This document shows, piece by piece, positions 37,144 to 47,017 of a stretch of 64,000 nt of DNA. Source of the stretch: Limnohabitans sp. (lineage in GTDB: Bacteria; Pseudomonadota; Gammaproteobacteria; Burkholderiales; Burkholderiaceae_C); assembly GCF_023910625.1 (NCBI RefSeq), contig NZ_JAAVVW010000003.1, positions 930,001-994,000 on the forward strand. Reading direction: 5' to 3'. Under the pieces are notes generated by a model, which saw nothing but the letters and a program-made list of their open reading frames with translations, had not been told where the DNA came from and ran no database searches. Position numbers and translations under genes: made by a program. How positions within the stretch are numbered: the first letter of the stretch is position 1; each line of letters starts with the position of its first letter.

Positions 37144-38417
37144 GGAACACGCACTCCGCCGGGCGCCTGTTGAAAGGCAAACGGGTTGAGGAATTGGCGA
37201 CGCCAGAACAGCTGGCGATCCACTTCGCTCAAGCCCGCCTCATCGCAAGTGGCTTCCCATTCGCGCTCGATCACCGTCACCTGTTGGTTGACGATGGCAA
37301 TGGCGTCTTCGCGCCCCAGCAAAAAAACTGGCGCGGCTGCGATGCAGCTGGCCACTTGGCTGGCGCGGTCAGCACCTTGGATCAACATGGCTTGTGAGGC
37401 TTGCTGGCCCGAGCGCGATTGGGGGCAGATGTCATAGGCGGGCGTTAGCGTTAGTTGGCGACCATCCCAAAAGGCCGCGTGGTTGCGAGCGTGGTCGTCG
37501 GTGTTGCCACACAAAACATTGAAGACGATGCGCGAAAACAGTTCGCGCAAAGTGGCTTTGGCATGGGTGAATCGGTGGCGAATGATCTCGGCCAGTTTTT
37601 CGTAGCTGGCATAAGCAGCCATCATTTCATCCAGCTCAAACAGCGTGAGCGCAGACACCATGGCACGACGCCGCCATTGCCCCTGGTGCCGAGTTCGGTC
37701 AAAGCGCTCGATCAAAAGCACGTCTTTCCCCAGCGCTTGGCGCAGCTGTACCGGGGCCACGTTCAAGCCCACCTTGTGGGCCAATCGCATGGCGATGAAC
37801 TCGGCCTTGACCACGCTGTAGAGGTCATTGCTGGCCGAAAATTTGGCGATGAATTTGCGCTCCCCATCAGCCATCAACACCTTTGGCCGAGCGCCACCTA
37901 GGGATGTGCCGTGCAGCAAGGCTTGGTCCAAACCGGGAGCCAGTGGCAGGCCTCGGTCGACTTTTTCTGCCGCAGTTTGCAAGGCTGCCAAAGAAGCCTC
38001 TTGGGCTTGCCGCGCCACATAGCGCAGCGGCGAGACCTGAAAATCCATGGCCCCCACCCTGTCCGAGCCAGATGCGAGCAAATACGTCAACTCGTTCAAC
38101 TCGAATCCGTCTGACCCTGGCCCTTTGACGCCCAACTGCTGGTTGGTCAACACACGGCGGCCCCAGGCATCGGGTGAGGCATCACGGATGTAACTGGGCA
38201 TGGTCAAGCCCGGCAGCAAGGGCAAGGGTCCGGCACGCAAAGGCAACTCGGGTGCATACAGTGCCATGGCATCTGGGCGGTCCAAGTAACTGCGGCCGTA
38301 ATTGAAAACAAAGCGCGCCCCTTGCCGCGTCAAGACACCGGCCACCACGGGCTCGCTGGCCTCGGGCAACCAGACCCAGACATAGGCCTCGGTGGAGAAG
38401 GTGGGCTCAGAAGTCAT
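37140..38417 (-). CDS. HipA-like kinase toxin
   Basis: A 425-residue HipA-family protein. It has the N-subdomain (GVLTRQGARFVFNYGRSYL, LPGLTMPSYIRDASPDAWGRRV), the Gly-rich loop GTSLGGARPK, catalytic Lys in KFIAKF, VLLIERFDR, the catalytic loop FNVLCGNTDDHARNHAAF and YDICP in the metal-binding motif. HipA kinases phosphorylate tRNA synthetases or other targets and induce dormancy; the target here is unknown. Its start overlaps the HTH antitoxin gene by 11 bases. All key residues are present, so it is likely active. Confidence 0.9.
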   Translation of the reverse strand: MTSEPTFSTEAYVWVWLPEASEPVVAGVLTRQGARFVFNYGRSYLDRPDAMALYAPELPLRAGPLPLLPGLTMPSYIRDASPDAWGRRVLTNQQLGVKGPGSDGFELNELTYLLASGSDRVGAMDFQVSPLRYVARQAQEASLAALQTAAEKVDRGLPLAPGLDQALLHGTSLGGARPKVLMADGERKFIAKFSASNDLYSVVKAEFIAMRLAHKVGLNVAPVQLRQALGKDVLLIERFDRTRHQGQWRRRAMVSALTLFELDEMMAAYASYEKLAEIIRHRFTHAKATLRELFSRIVFNVLCGNTDDHARNHAAFWDGRQLTLTPAYDICPQSRSGQQASQAMLIQGADRASQVASCIAAAPVFLLGREDAIAIVNQQVTVIEREWEATCDEAGLSEVDRQLFWRRQFLNPFAFQQAPGGVRVP

Positions 38418-38745
38418 CGTTCACCACCTGCTTGCCAGACCGGATGGCCTTGGGCATCAAGGCCATTTTTTCCTGTTGCCTGCCCAATTGCTGGGTCAGC
38501 AAACGGGCGTCCGACTCGAACAAAGGCACGCCACAGATCGTGGCCACTTCAAACACGGCACCGATGGAGCAGCCCGGGTCACCACGCTCAATGCGTTGCA
38601 GCAAGCTGCGGGAGATACCTGCGCGCGCCGCTAAATCGGTGGTGGTGAGGTCCCTGCTCAGGCGCGCTTCGCGCACAAGTTGCCCCAACAGCGACAGGGC
38701 ATCCAGGCTGTACTGCGAACAAGGGCGGGTGATGGGCTTGGCCAT
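38407..38745 (-). CDS. HipB-like HTH antitoxin and repressor
   Basis: A 112-residue Xre-type regulator: SRDLTTTDLAARAGISRSL forms the helix-turn-helix, followed by LQRIERGDPGCSIGAVFEVA. It precedes and overlaps the HipA gene, the standard antitoxin-toxin order, and should neutralise HipA and repress the pair through the palindrome just upstream (38767-38784). The C-terminus is longer than in E. coli HipB and may make the toxin contact. Confidence 0.87.
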   Translation of the reverse strand: MAKPITRPCSQYSLDALSLLGQLVREARLSRDLTTTDLAARAGISRSLLQRIERGDPGCSIGAVFEVATICGVPLFESDARLLTQQLGRQQEKMALMPKAIRSGKQVVNDDF

Positions 38746-38766
38746 GGCGGGTGTCGTGAAGAACCG

Positions 38767-38784
38767 TTTTAGAGCGGTCTAAAA
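38767..38784 (-). promoter_or_regulatory. palindromic operator of the hipBA-like operon
   Basis: TTTTAGA (38767-38773) and TCTAAAA (38778-38784) are perfect inverted copies separated by GCGG. The site lies 22 bases upstream of the antitoxin start, where HipB-type repressors bind. Assignment to this antitoxin is inferred from position. Confidence 0.65.
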
Positions 38785-38942
38785 GCGCATTGTTTCAAGT
38801 GCGCCGCACAAAGTCAAATTTTATTTGATTCATAAATGAGTCACATAGCCTTTTATGCATCATCAATGAGCCAATACATGGCGCGAACCCAGATGGGGCA
38901 TCAGTCCAGCGCTCGGCGCTCAGCCCAATGATGCAGCGGCCT

Positions 38943-39476
38943 TTATTGCAGCGGCCCCTTGAGGTTTTCTGGCAAGGGCAAGGCCATGACCTCGATGCCT
39001 TCGTCAATCAGGGCCTCGGTTTCTTCGCGCGTGGCTTGGCCGCGGATGTTACGCACATCGCGCTCGCCGTAATGGATCTTGCGGGCTTCTTCGGCAAATT
39101 GCGTTCCCACATCTTCGGTGTTGGCCATGACGTGGCGCACCATGTTCATCATGGCCGACTGCATCTGCTGCAAGGCATCGGGCAGCATGTCAGGCAGGGC
39201 TGGTGCAGCAGGTGGGGCGTCGGCAGCGGAGGATTGCGAGCCACCCGCAGCGCTGCCCGCGCCCGCAGGCTCAGCGCCCTGGCCCAGCGCCACTTTGGGG
39301 GCTGGGCCGTGGCCCAGATTCAAGCGCGGTGCCGACAGCATTTTGGTGATCTCGCTGTCGTTGCACACGGGGCAGGTCACCAGGCCCCGTTCGCGCTGAG
39401 CGTCGTAGTCGTCTTGAGAGCCAAACCAGCCTTCAAAGCTGTGACCCAAGCGGCATTGCAGGTCGAGGACTTTCAT
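38943..39476 (-). CDS. DUF1178 family protein
   Basis: A 177-residue protein opening MKVLDLQCRLGHSFEGWFGS with a zinc-ribbon-like CxxxH...CPVCNDSEITKMLSAPRLN, a Gly/Ala/Pro-rich linker, and the conserved C-terminal VGTQFAEEARKIHYGERDVRNIRGQATREE. This is the DUF1178 pattern; no function is established. It lies at the end of the nuo-DUF2818-NUDIX series, a conserved Burkholderiales order, and may be in the same transcript. Confidence 0.9.
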   Translation of the reverse strand: MKVLDLQCRLGHSFEGWFGSQDDYDAQRERGLVTCPVCNDSEITKMLSAPRLNLGHGPAPKVALGQGAEPAGAGSAAGGSQSSAADAPPAAPALPDMLPDALQQMQSAMMNMVRHVMANTEDVGTQFAEEARKIHYGERDVRNIRGQATREETEALIDEGIEVMALPLPENLKGPLQ

Positions 39477-39485
39477 GGCGTCGAT

Positions 39486-40070
39486 TCAGGCGACGGTTTG
39501 CCAATGCAAGGGCCACTGGCCCGATTGCACGTTTTGCAACCACAGCAAGCCCGTCAAAGTCTTGGCATCGGTCAAGCGGCCTTGCTGGCAAGCGGCCATC
39601 AGCTCGGCGGGGCTGGCAGTGAACACATCCAAGAATTCGTCTGTGTCCAGTCGGCGCTCTCCCAAGCTCAGCTCTTTGGCAAACCAGATCTCGATCACCT
39701 CGGTTGAATAGGCGATGACCGGGTGCAACACCCCGGCACGTGCCCACTGGTGCGCGGTGTAGCCGGTTTCTTCTTGCAGCTCACGTTGGGCGCACAACCA
39801 GGGGTCTTCGCCGGGGTCGAGCTTGCCAGCCGGAAACTCGGTCATGACCTGCCCCACAGGGTAACGAAATTGCCGCTCCATCACCAAGCGCAGACCGTCG
39901 GGCGTGTCGAGCATGGGAATCACCATGACGGCGCCGGGGTGCACCACGTATTCGCGGGTTGACAGGTTCTGATTGGGCAAGCGCACAGTGTCGCGAAAAG
40001 CGTGCAGGAAACGCCCGCGCAAGAGCTCTTCTTGGAGGACCCGGTGCTCGATCAGGTGGTCGTCAGACAT
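39486..40070 (-). CDS. NUDIX hydrolase, ADP-ribose pyrophosphatase type
   Basis: A 194-residue protein with a Nudix box GKLDPGEDPWLCAQRELQEETGY (Gly, Glu and REXXEE residues present) preceded by the ADP-ribose-type MERQFRYPVGQVMTEFPAG. Such enzymes hydrolyse ADP-ribose to AMP and ribose-5-phosphate. It sits between DUF1178 and DUF2818 genes, all on the minus strand after nuoN. Confidence 0.88.
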   Translation of the reverse strand: MSDDHLIEHRVLQEELLRGRFLHAFRDTVRLPNQNLSTREYVVHPGAVMVIPMLDTPDGLRLVMERQFRYPVGQVMTEFPAGKLDPGEDPWLCAQRELQEETGYTAHQWARAGVLHPVIAYSTEVIEIWFAKELSLGERRLDTDEFLDVFTASPAELMAACQQGRLTDAKTLTGLLWLQNVQSGQWPLHWQTVA

Positions 40071-40098
40071 TCAAACCAGTGTGAGGGCAGTGCCGCGC

Positions 40099-40401
40099 TC
40101 AGTGTTTGCGGTGCAACAGGTAGCGGTAAACAAAACCCGGAAACGCCAGCGTGGTGAACATGGTGCCGGTCACCGCATAAAACTCCCAGCCCTGCGGCGC
40201 GATTTGCCCGGCATGGTTTTCCAGGGCCAGGCCCACACCACCCACCACAAAGTACAAAACCACCAGCTCCATCAAGCGCCAGAGCAAAGGCTTGGACAGA
40301 CGCTGAGGGCCCATCAGCAGGATGCGCTGGTTGAAAAACGGCACGTTGGCGGCAAGCATTGCCAGCAGGATCAACAAACCAATTTGGGTGGACGTGCTCA
40401 T
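40099..40401 (-). CDS. DUF2818 family membrane protein
   Basis: A 100-residue protein with three hydrophobic segments (QIGLLILLAMLAANVPFF, WRLMELVVLYFVVGGVGLAL, TGTMFTTLAFPGFVYRYLL). It starts 18 bases after nuoN. DUF2818 proteins occur directly after nuoN in many Burkholderiales, so a role in complex I assembly or stability is plausible but unproven. Confidence 0.85.
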   Translation of the reverse strand: MSTSTQIGLLILLAMLAANVPFFNQRILLMGPQRLSKPLLWRLMELVVLYFVVGGVGLALENHAGQIAPQGWEFYAVTGTMFTTLAFPGFVYRYLLHRKH

Positions 40402-40419
40402 GGTGCAGTGTTCAAAGCA

Positions 40420-41907
40420 TCAGACCGTGAGCATACGCACAATCGAATCGGCGCACAAAGCCATGAGTGCACCGGGGAAAATGCCCAACAACAAGACCAG
40501 CAGGCCATTGGTGGACAAGACCAGGCGCACGTCGAGGGTGGCCGAGACGGTGGTGGCGGTGACGGGTTCGTCAAAGTACATGACCTTGACCACGCGCAGG
40601 TAATAGAAAGCACCGATCAGCGACATGATGACCGCGAAGATGGCCAAGCCCATGTAGAAAGCCTGACCGGAGGCCACCAGCGACTGCAGCACCGACAGCT
40701 TGGCATAAAAGCCCACCATCGGCGGAATGCCCGCCATCGAGAACAAGCCAATCGCCATGACACCCGCGTACAAGGGGCTGCGCTGGTTCAGGCCTGCCAG
40801 GTCGGTGATCTCTTCGCTCTCAAAGCCTTGGCGGGCCAGCAACATGATCACGCCGAACGCGGCCAAGGTGGTCAACACATAAGAGACCATGTAGAACATG
40901 GCCGAGCTGTAGGCGTTGGCCGCCAAGGTGGTCTCGCCATTGATCACGCCCGCCACAAATCCCAGCAGCACAAAACCCATTTGCGAGATGGTCGAATAGG
41001 CCAGCATGCGTTTGAGGTTGGTCTGGGCGATGGCCGCCAAGTTACCAATGAGCAAGGAGCCAATGGCCAGCAGCGACAGCATTTGCTGCCAGTCAAACGC
41101 CAGCGGCAGCATGCCTTCCACCAGCAAGCGCACCAAAATGGCAAACGCGGCCAGCTTGGGCGCGCCACCGATCATCAAGGTCGCCGCAGTTGGGGCACCT
41201 TGATACACGTCGGGAATCCACATGTGGAAAGGCACGGCGCCGATCTTGAACGCCAGACCCGCCACAATGAAGACCAGGCCAAACACCAGCACCTGGTGGT
41301 TCACCTGACCCGAAGCAATGGCTTTGAGCACCGCAGACAGATCCAGGCTGCCGGTGGCGCCATACATCATGGACATGCCGTACAGCAAGAAGCCCGAAGC
41401 CATGGCCCCCAGCACAAAGTACTTCATGGCCGCTTCACTCGCTTGCGCGTGGTCGCGGCGCAGGGCCACGAGCGCATAGCTCGACAGGGTCAGCAGCTCC
41501 AAGCCCAAATAGATCACGATGAAGTTCTGGCCCGAGATCATCATGCTCATGCCCAGCAAGGCAAACAGGCTGAGGCTGAAAATCTCCCCGCCGCGCAGCA
41601 TGTCGCGGTCAGCGGCATAGGGGCGCGAGTACACCAAAGTCACCATCACCGCGATGGTGGCAAAGCACTTGAGCCAGTGGCCCATCGGGTCGCTGACCAC
41701 CATGCGGCCAAAGCCGTAAAGCGTCTGCCCGGCATCGGCGTAGATGGCGTGCAACAAGGCCACGCCGCCCAGAGACGCCAGCGTCAGCACATAGGTGGCC
41801 GTGCGCTTGGGGCTTTTCACGTAGAGGTCGGCCAGCGTCACCACGCAGGCCATGACCAGCAACACGATCTCCGGATACATCGTCATCCAGCTGGAGTTGT
41901 CCATCAT
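40420..41907 (-). CDS. nuoN: NADH-quinone oxidoreductase subunit N
   Basis: A 495-residue, 14-helix antiporter-like proton-pumping subunit of complex I. It shows [41 protein letters not shown] and [16 protein letters not shown], with the conserved Glu and Lys of the proton path. Last of the 14 nuo genes; 51 bases after nuoM. Confidence 0.95.
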   Translation of the reverse strand: MMDNSSWMTMYPEIVLLVMACVVTLADLYVKSPKRTATYVLTLASLGGVALLHAIYADAGQTLYGFGRMVVSDPMGHWLKCFATIAVMVTLVYSRPYAADRDMLRGGEIFSLSLFALLGMSMMISGQNFIVIYLGLELLTLSSYALVALRRDHAQASEAAMKYFVLGAMASGFLLYGMSMMYGATGSLDLSAVLKAIASGQVNHQVLVFGLVFIVAGLAFKIGAVPFHMWIPDVYQGAPTAATLMIGGAPKLAAFAILVRLLVEGMLPLAFDWQQMLSLLAIGSLLIGNLAAIAQTNLKRMLAYSTISQMGFVLLGFVAGVINGETTLAANAYSSAMFYMVSYVLTTLAAFGVIMLLARQGFESEEITDLAGLNQRSPLYAGVMAIGLFSMAGIPPMVGFYAKLSVLQSLVASGQAFYMGLAIFAVIMSLIGAFYYLRVVKVMYFDEPVTATTVSATLDVRLVLSTNGLLVLLLGIFPGALMALCADSIVRMLTV

Positions 41908-41958
41908 CTGTGTTCTCTCAATTGTTCTATTCAGGCGAAACGTTCAGGTCCTGGCCGC

Positions 41959-43434
41959 TCACGGCAGCTTGGACACGGCCACGTGCTTGAGCAAGTCCAT
42001 CACCGAAGCATCCATCACATCGGTGAACGGTTTGGGGTAAATGCCCATGTAGAGCACGGCCACGGCCAGCAGGCTCAGCATCAGGAATTCACGGGCGTTG
42101 ATGTCGGCCAGACCTTTGACATCGTCATTGGTCACAGGGCCCAGGTACACGCGCTTGAACATCCACAAGGTGTAAGCCGCGCCAAAGATCAGGGCCGAGG
42201 CGGCCAGCAAGCCGATCCAGAAGTTGGATTTGACGGCACCCAAAATGACCATCCACTCGCCCACAAAGCCAGCGGTGCCAGGCAAACCGGCATTGGCCAT
42301 GGCAAACAGCAAGGCAAAGGCGGCAAATTTGGGCATGGTGTTGACCACGCCGCCGTAGCTGGCAATCTCACGCGAGTGCACCCGGTCGTACAAGACTCCG
42401 ATGCACAAGAACATGGCGGCCGACACAAAGCCGTGCGCGATCATCTGCACAATGCCGCCAGACACGCCCAGCGGGTTGAAGATGAAAAAGCCCAAAGTGA
42501 CAAAACCCATGTGCGCCACCGACGAATAAGCCACCAGCTTTTTCATGTCTTGTTGCACCATGGCCACCAGGCCCACATAGACCACAGCCACCAGCGACAA
42601 AACAATGATCAACAGGCCCCACTCGCGGGCGGCATCGGGTGCGATCGGCATGGAAAAGCGCAAGAAACCATATGCGCCCAGCTTGAGCATGATGGCCGCC
42701 AGCACGGCAGACCCGCCGGTGGGCGCTTCAACGTGTACATCGGGCAGCCAGGTGTGCACCGGCCACATGGGCACCTTGACGGCAAAGGCCGCAAAGAAAG
42801 CAAAGAACAGCAAGGTCTGCACGCCGCCCGCCAAGGGCAGTTTGTGCCAAGTCAGGATATCGAAGCTGCCGCCGGAGGTGATGTACAGATAGATCAAGGC
42901 GATCAGCATCAGCAAGGAGCCGAGCAAGGTGTACAAGAAGAACTTGAAGGCCGCGTAAATCTTGTTCGGGCCACCCCAGATGCCGATGATCAGGTACATC
43001 GGGATCAAGGTGGCTTCAAAGAAGACGTAGAACAAGATGCCATCCAGCGCACTGAACACGCCAATCATCAAGCCCGAGAGGATCAGGAAGGCGGCCATGT
43101 ACTGGTTGACTTTGCGGGTGATGACTTCCCAGCCTGCAATAACCACCACCACGTTGATGAAGGCCGTCAGTGGAATCAGCCACAGCGAGATGCCATCCAC
43201 ACCCAAGTGGTAGTGCACATTGAAGCGCTCAATCCACGAGGCTTTTTCGACAAACTGCATCTCGGATGTGCCGAGTTGAAAGCCCGAAATCAAAGGCAGT
43301 GTGACCAGCAAACTGGCGATCGCGCCGACCAGCGCCAGCCAGCGCACAGCACCCGCTTGGCTGTCGCGACCGAAGGCCAGCAAGACGACACCGAACGCAA
43401 TCGGCATCCAGATGGCAAGGCTTAACAATCCCAT
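41959..43434 (-). CDS. nuoM: NADH-quinone oxidoreductase subunit M
   Basis: A 491-residue antiporter-like subunit. It has FEATLIPMYLIIGIWGG, FAVKVPMWPVHTWLPDVHVEAPTGGSAVLAAIMLKLG and KKLVAYSSVAHMGFV, the usual Glu-Lys-Lys proton-channel residues. It pumps one of the four protons per NADH. Follows nuoL by 22 bases. Confidence 0.95.
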   Translation of the reverse strand: MGLLSLAIWMPIAFGVVLLAFGRDSQAGAVRWLALVGAIASLLVTLPLISGFQLGTSEMQFVEKASWIERFNVHYHLGVDGISLWLIPLTAFINVVVVIAGWEVITRKVNQYMAAFLILSGLMIGVFSALDGILFYVFFEATLIPMYLIIGIWGGPNKIYAAFKFFLYTLLGSLLMLIALIYLYITSGGSFDILTWHKLPLAGGVQTLLFFAFFAAFAVKVPMWPVHTWLPDVHVEAPTGGSAVLAAIMLKLGAYGFLRFSMPIAPDAAREWGLLIIVLSLVAVVYVGLVAMVQQDMKKLVAYSSVAHMGFVTLGFFIFNPLGVSGGIVQMIAHGFVSAAMFLCIGVLYDRVHSREIASYGGVVNTMPKFAAFALLFAMANAGLPGTAGFVGEWMVILGAVKSNFWIGLLAASALIFGAAYTLWMFKRVYLGPVTNDDVKGLADINAREFLMLSLLAVAVLYMGIYPKPFTDVMDASVMDLLKHVAVSKLP

Positions 43435-43456
43435 TTTTATTTTGTCCTCAAAACCG

Positions 43457-45491
43457 TTAAGCGAGCCAGACGAAATACGTCATCAGCACGAACACGCCCA
43501 AAATCATGACCAGGGCGTAGTGATACAGAAAACCCGACTGGAACCAGCGGACCACGCCAGAGATCAGTCCCACAAGTTTCCAAGATCCGTTGACAAAGAA
43601 GCCGTCGATGATGGCGCGGTCGCCCACCTTCCACAAACCCTGACCCAAGCCGCGTGCGCCTTTGGCCAAGATGTTTTCGTTGATCCAGTCCATGAAGTAC
43701 TTGTTCTCGAGCACCACAATCAACGGACGCAGTGCGCGGGCCAAGAAGGCTGGCACTTTGGGGTTGATCAGGTACATGTACCAAGCAGTCACTACACCGG
43801 CCAAAGCCAGCCAGAACGGCGCCATGCTCAGGCCATGAATCGCCATGGCCACCGGGCCGTGGAACAACTCACCCAATTGCTGCATGGCAGGGTGCTTGAC
43901 GGCATCGATGAAGATCACGTCTTTGAAGAAGTCGCCATACAGCATGGGACCGATCGTCATGTAGCCAATCACGACTGAAGGAATCGCCAGCAAGACCAAA
44001 GGAACCGTCACCACCCAAGGCGACTCGTGGGGTTTGTCGTGGCCATGGTCATCATGACCATGGTGGTCATCATGGCCATGGTGCGCATCCGGGTTCTGGT
44101 CGTAGCGCTCCGGGCCGTGGAAGACCAAGAAGTACATGCGGAACGAATAGAAGGCCGTGACAAACACGCCCGCCAGCACCGCGAAATTGGCAAAGCCAGC
44201 GGCAGGCAAGTTACTCAGGTGCACGGCTTCGATGATGCTGTCCTTGGAGTAAAAACCCGAGAACAAAGGCGTACCGATCAAGGCCAGCGAACCCAGCAAA
44301 GAGGTGATCCAGGTGATGGGCATGTACTTGCGCAGACCGCCCATGTAGCGGATGTCCTGGTTGTGGTGCATGCCCATGATGACCGAGCCAGCGCCTAAGA
44401 ACAGCAGCGCTTTGAAGAACGCGTGCGTCATCAGGTGGAACACGGCCACCGAGTAAGCCGATGCACCCAGTGCCACCGTCATGTAACCGAGCTGCGACAA
44501 GGTGGAATAAGGCCACCACGCGCTTGATGTCGTTTTGGATGATGCCCAAAAAGCCCATGAACAAGGCCGTGATCGAGCCGATCACCATCATGAAGTTCAA
44601 AGCCGAATCGGACAGCTCGAACAGCGGTGACATGCGCGCCACCATGAAGATGCCAGCCGTCACCATCGTGGCGGCGTGGATCAGGGCGGAGATGGGCGTG
44701 GGGCCTTCCATCGAATCGGGTAGCCACACGTGCAGCGGGAACTGGGCCGACTTGCCCATGGCACCGATAAAGAGGCAAATGCAGATCACGGTGATCAGCA
44801 TGGCGTCCATGCCGAAGATGTACCAAGGGAAATCGATGGCAGCGAGTTCTTGCGCCTTGGCAAACAGCTCGGTGTAGTTGAGCGTTCCGGTGTAAGCGGC
44901 GATCAGGCCAATGCCGATGATGAAGCCGAAGTCACCCACCCTGTTGACCAAAAATGCCTTCATGTTGGCGAAGATGGCGGTCGGTTTGTTGTACCAAAAG
45001 CCGATCAGCAAATAAGACACCAGGCCCACCGCTTCCCAGCCAAAGAACAACTGCAGCAAGTTGTTGCTCATGACGAGCATCAGCATGGAGAAAGTGAACA
45101 GCGAGATGTAGGCAAAAAAGCGGTTGTAGCCTTCGTCTTCGTCCATGTAACCAATGGTGTAGATGTGCACCATCAGGGACACGAAGGTGACGACGCACAT
45201 CATCATGGCCGTGAGGCCATCGACCATGAAACCGATTTCCATCTTCAGGCCACCCACCACCATCCAGGTGTAGATGCTTTCGTTGAAACTGGCCCCAGCC
45301 AAGACGCTGTTGAGCGTGATGGCCGACAGGATGAACGCCAAGAGCACGCCCAAAATGGTGAAGCTGTGCGACAGTCGACGACCAATCCAGTTGCCACCGA
45401 ATTGGGTGCCCCAAATACCGGCCAACAAAGAGCCCATCAGCGGGGCCAAGGGGATGGCCAGCAATGTGCTGGCGTTGAGGGTCTGACTCAT
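43457..45491 (-). pseudogene. nuoL: NADH-quinone oxidoreductase subunit L, one frameshift as given
   Basis: With one base removed this is a 677-residue NuoL (MSQTLNASTLLAIPLAPLMG at the start, VWLPDSMEGPTPISALIHAATMVTAG in the core, a long C-terminal lateral helix). The frame breaks after NDIKRVVA, where an extra A in 44509-44510 (plus strand) turns the family's YSTLSQLGYMTVALG into another frame; the rest resumes intact to 43457. A His/Asp-rich loop (HHGHDDHHGHDDHGHDKPHE) sits between helices. Complex I cannot pump normally without NuoL, and every other nuo gene is intact, so a consensus error is likely. Confidence 0.9.
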
Positions 45492-45498
45492 ATTCTTG

Positions 45499-45810
45499 TT
45501 AACCCTTGAGCGAATTGAGTTCGTCCACGTTGATGTTGTGCTGGTTGCGGAACAGCAGCACCAGAATGGCCAGGCCAATGGCCGATTCGGCCGCGGCCAC
45601 CGTGAGGATGAAGAAGACGAACACTTGGCCGTGCATGTCACCCAGGTAGTGTGAGAACGCCACAAAGTTCATGTTCACGGCCAGCAGCATCAGCTCGATG
45701 GCCATGAGCAAAACGATCAGGTTCTTGCGGTTCAGAAAGATACCGATCACGGCCAATGCGAACAGCATGGCACCGAGCGACAAGTAGTGTCCAAGGGTCA
45801 GGGTCATCAT
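45499..45810 (-). CDS. nuoK: NADH-quinone oxidoreductase subunit K
   Basis: A 103-residue protein with three membrane helices, [43 protein letters not shown] with the conserved Glu of the proton path, and [18 protein letters not shown]. Its ATG overlaps the nuoJ stop by four bases. Confidence 0.96.
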   Translation of the reverse strand: MMTLTLGHYLSLGAMLFALAVIGIFLNRKNLIVLLMAIELMLLAVNMNFVAFSHYLGDMHGQVFVFFILTVAAAESAIGLAILVLLFRNQHNINVDELNSLKG

Positions 45811-46457
45811 TTTTTCACCTCCACAGGTGCTGCATCAGTTTGAGCAACGGGGGCAGGCGCTGCTTGGGTCGGGTCCATTTTGACCACTTGCATGCGGTCG
45901 GAAGCACGCACCTTGACTTGGATGGACGGGTCAATCGCCTTGCTGTCCTTGCGCTCACGCAGGGTCAGGGCAATGGCCGCGATCATGGCCACCAGCAAAA
46001 TGGCCGCCGCGATCTGGATCGGCATCAGGTATTCGGTGTAAAGCAAGATGCCCAATGCTTTGGCGTTGTCCACCGGCACGGCACCGTTGCCCATGACCGG
46101 TGCTTCGGACAAGCGAAAACCGGACAACAACACAGCGGCCATTTCCAGAGCGACGACGGCCCCCAAAGTGGCCGCCAAAGGAAAGTTCTTCCAGAAGCCT
46201 TTGCGCACAGTGTCGATGCCGATGTCCAGCATCATCACCACGAACAAGAAGAGCACCATCACCGCACCCAGGTACACCAGCACCAGCAAGATGGCCAGGA
46301 ATTCGGCATTGAGCAGGAACCACACAGCAGAAGCTTGCGAGAAAGCCAGCATGAGGTAGAGCACCGCATGCACGGGGTTGCGTGCGGTCACCACCCGGAA
46401 GGCTGCAAACAGCAGCACCACCGAGAAGAGGTAGAAGAAACCGGTCTTGACGTCCAT
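45807..46457 (-). CDS. nuoJ: NADH-quinone oxidoreductase subunit J
   Basis: A 216-residue subunit with five helices; [23 protein letters not shown] and [27 protein letters not shown] contain the pi-bulge helix typical of NuoJ. A charged C-terminal tail with an Ala/Pro run ([19 protein letters not shown]) extends beyond most homologues. Between nuoI and nuoK in the operon. Confidence 0.95.
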   Translation of the reverse strand: MDVKTGFFYLFSVVLLFAAFRVVTARNPVHAVLYLMLAFSQASAVWFLLNAEFLAILLVLVYLGAVMVLFLFVVMMLDIGIDTVRKGFWKNFPLAATLGAVVALEMAAVLLSGFRLSEAPVMGNGAVPVDNAKALGILLYTEYLMPIQIAAAILLVAMIAAIALTLRERKDSKAIDPSIQVKVRASDRMQVVKMDPTQAAPAPVAQTDAAPVEVKK

Positions 46458-46494
46458 AGGTCTGTCTTTTTAAGTGTTCAGGACTGGGCGACGT

Positions 46495-47010
46495 TCAACG
46501 GTAAGGCGCATCGGCGGCACGGGCAGCAGCGATCTCTTTTTCGTAACGGTCGCCCACGGCCAGCAACATGTCCTTGGTGAAGTACAGGTCACCGCGTTTT
46601 TCGCCGTGGTATTCAAAAATGTGGGTCTCGACGATCGAGTCCACCGGGCAGCTTTCTTCACAAAAGCCGCAGAAGATGCACTTGGTGAGGTCGATGTCGT
46701 AGCGTGTGGTGCGGCGCGAACCGTCTTCGCGCTGGCCGGCTTCGATGGTGATGGCCATCGCAGGGCAAACCGCCTCGCAAAGCTTGCAGGCAATGCAGCG
46801 CTCTTCACCGTTGTCATAACGGCGCAGGGCATGCAGGCCGCGAAAACGCGGCGAGAGCGGCGTTTTTTCTTCAGGAAACTGCACCGTCACCTTGCGGGCA
46901 AAAGCGTAGCGTCCAGTCAGGGCCATGCCCTTGAGCAACTCCACGAGCATGAAACTCTTGAGAAAGTCCTTGATCGAGAAAGAGGAAGCAGTCATTGTGG
47001 TCATGGTCAT
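46495..47010 (-). CDS. nuoI: NADH-quinone oxidoreductase subunit I
   Basis: A 171-residue ferredoxin-like subunit with two 4Fe-4S motifs, [12 protein letters not shown] and [12 protein letters not shown], holding clusters N6a and N6b that carry electrons towards N2. The start is one of three near ATGs (47010, 47004, 46995); homologues begin near [11 protein letters not shown] (46995). Seven bases separate the longest form from the nuoH stop. Confidence 0.95.
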   Translation of the reverse strand: MTMTTMTASSFSIKDFLKSFMLVELLKGMALTGRYAFARKVTVQFPEEKTPLSPRFRGLHALRRYDNGEERCIACKLCEAVCPAMAITIEAGQREDGSRRTTRYDIDLTKCIFCGFCEESCPVDSIVETHIFEYHGEKRGDLYFTKDMLLAVGDRYEKEIAAARAADAPYR

Positions 47011-47017
47011 TCACCAA

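Noticed and set aside
39973..43425. A very long open frame (about 1150 codons) on the plus strand opposite nuoN and nuoM
   Set aside because: It is rich in His, Gln, Arg and Gly, crosses several gene boundaries and mirrors the codon bias of the real minus-strand genes. No domain is visible.
44031..44092. Short alternating repeats rich in CATGG/CATCATGAC as a possible repeat element
   Set aside because: They encode the His/Asp-rich loop of NuoL; simple codon repetition accounts for the pattern.
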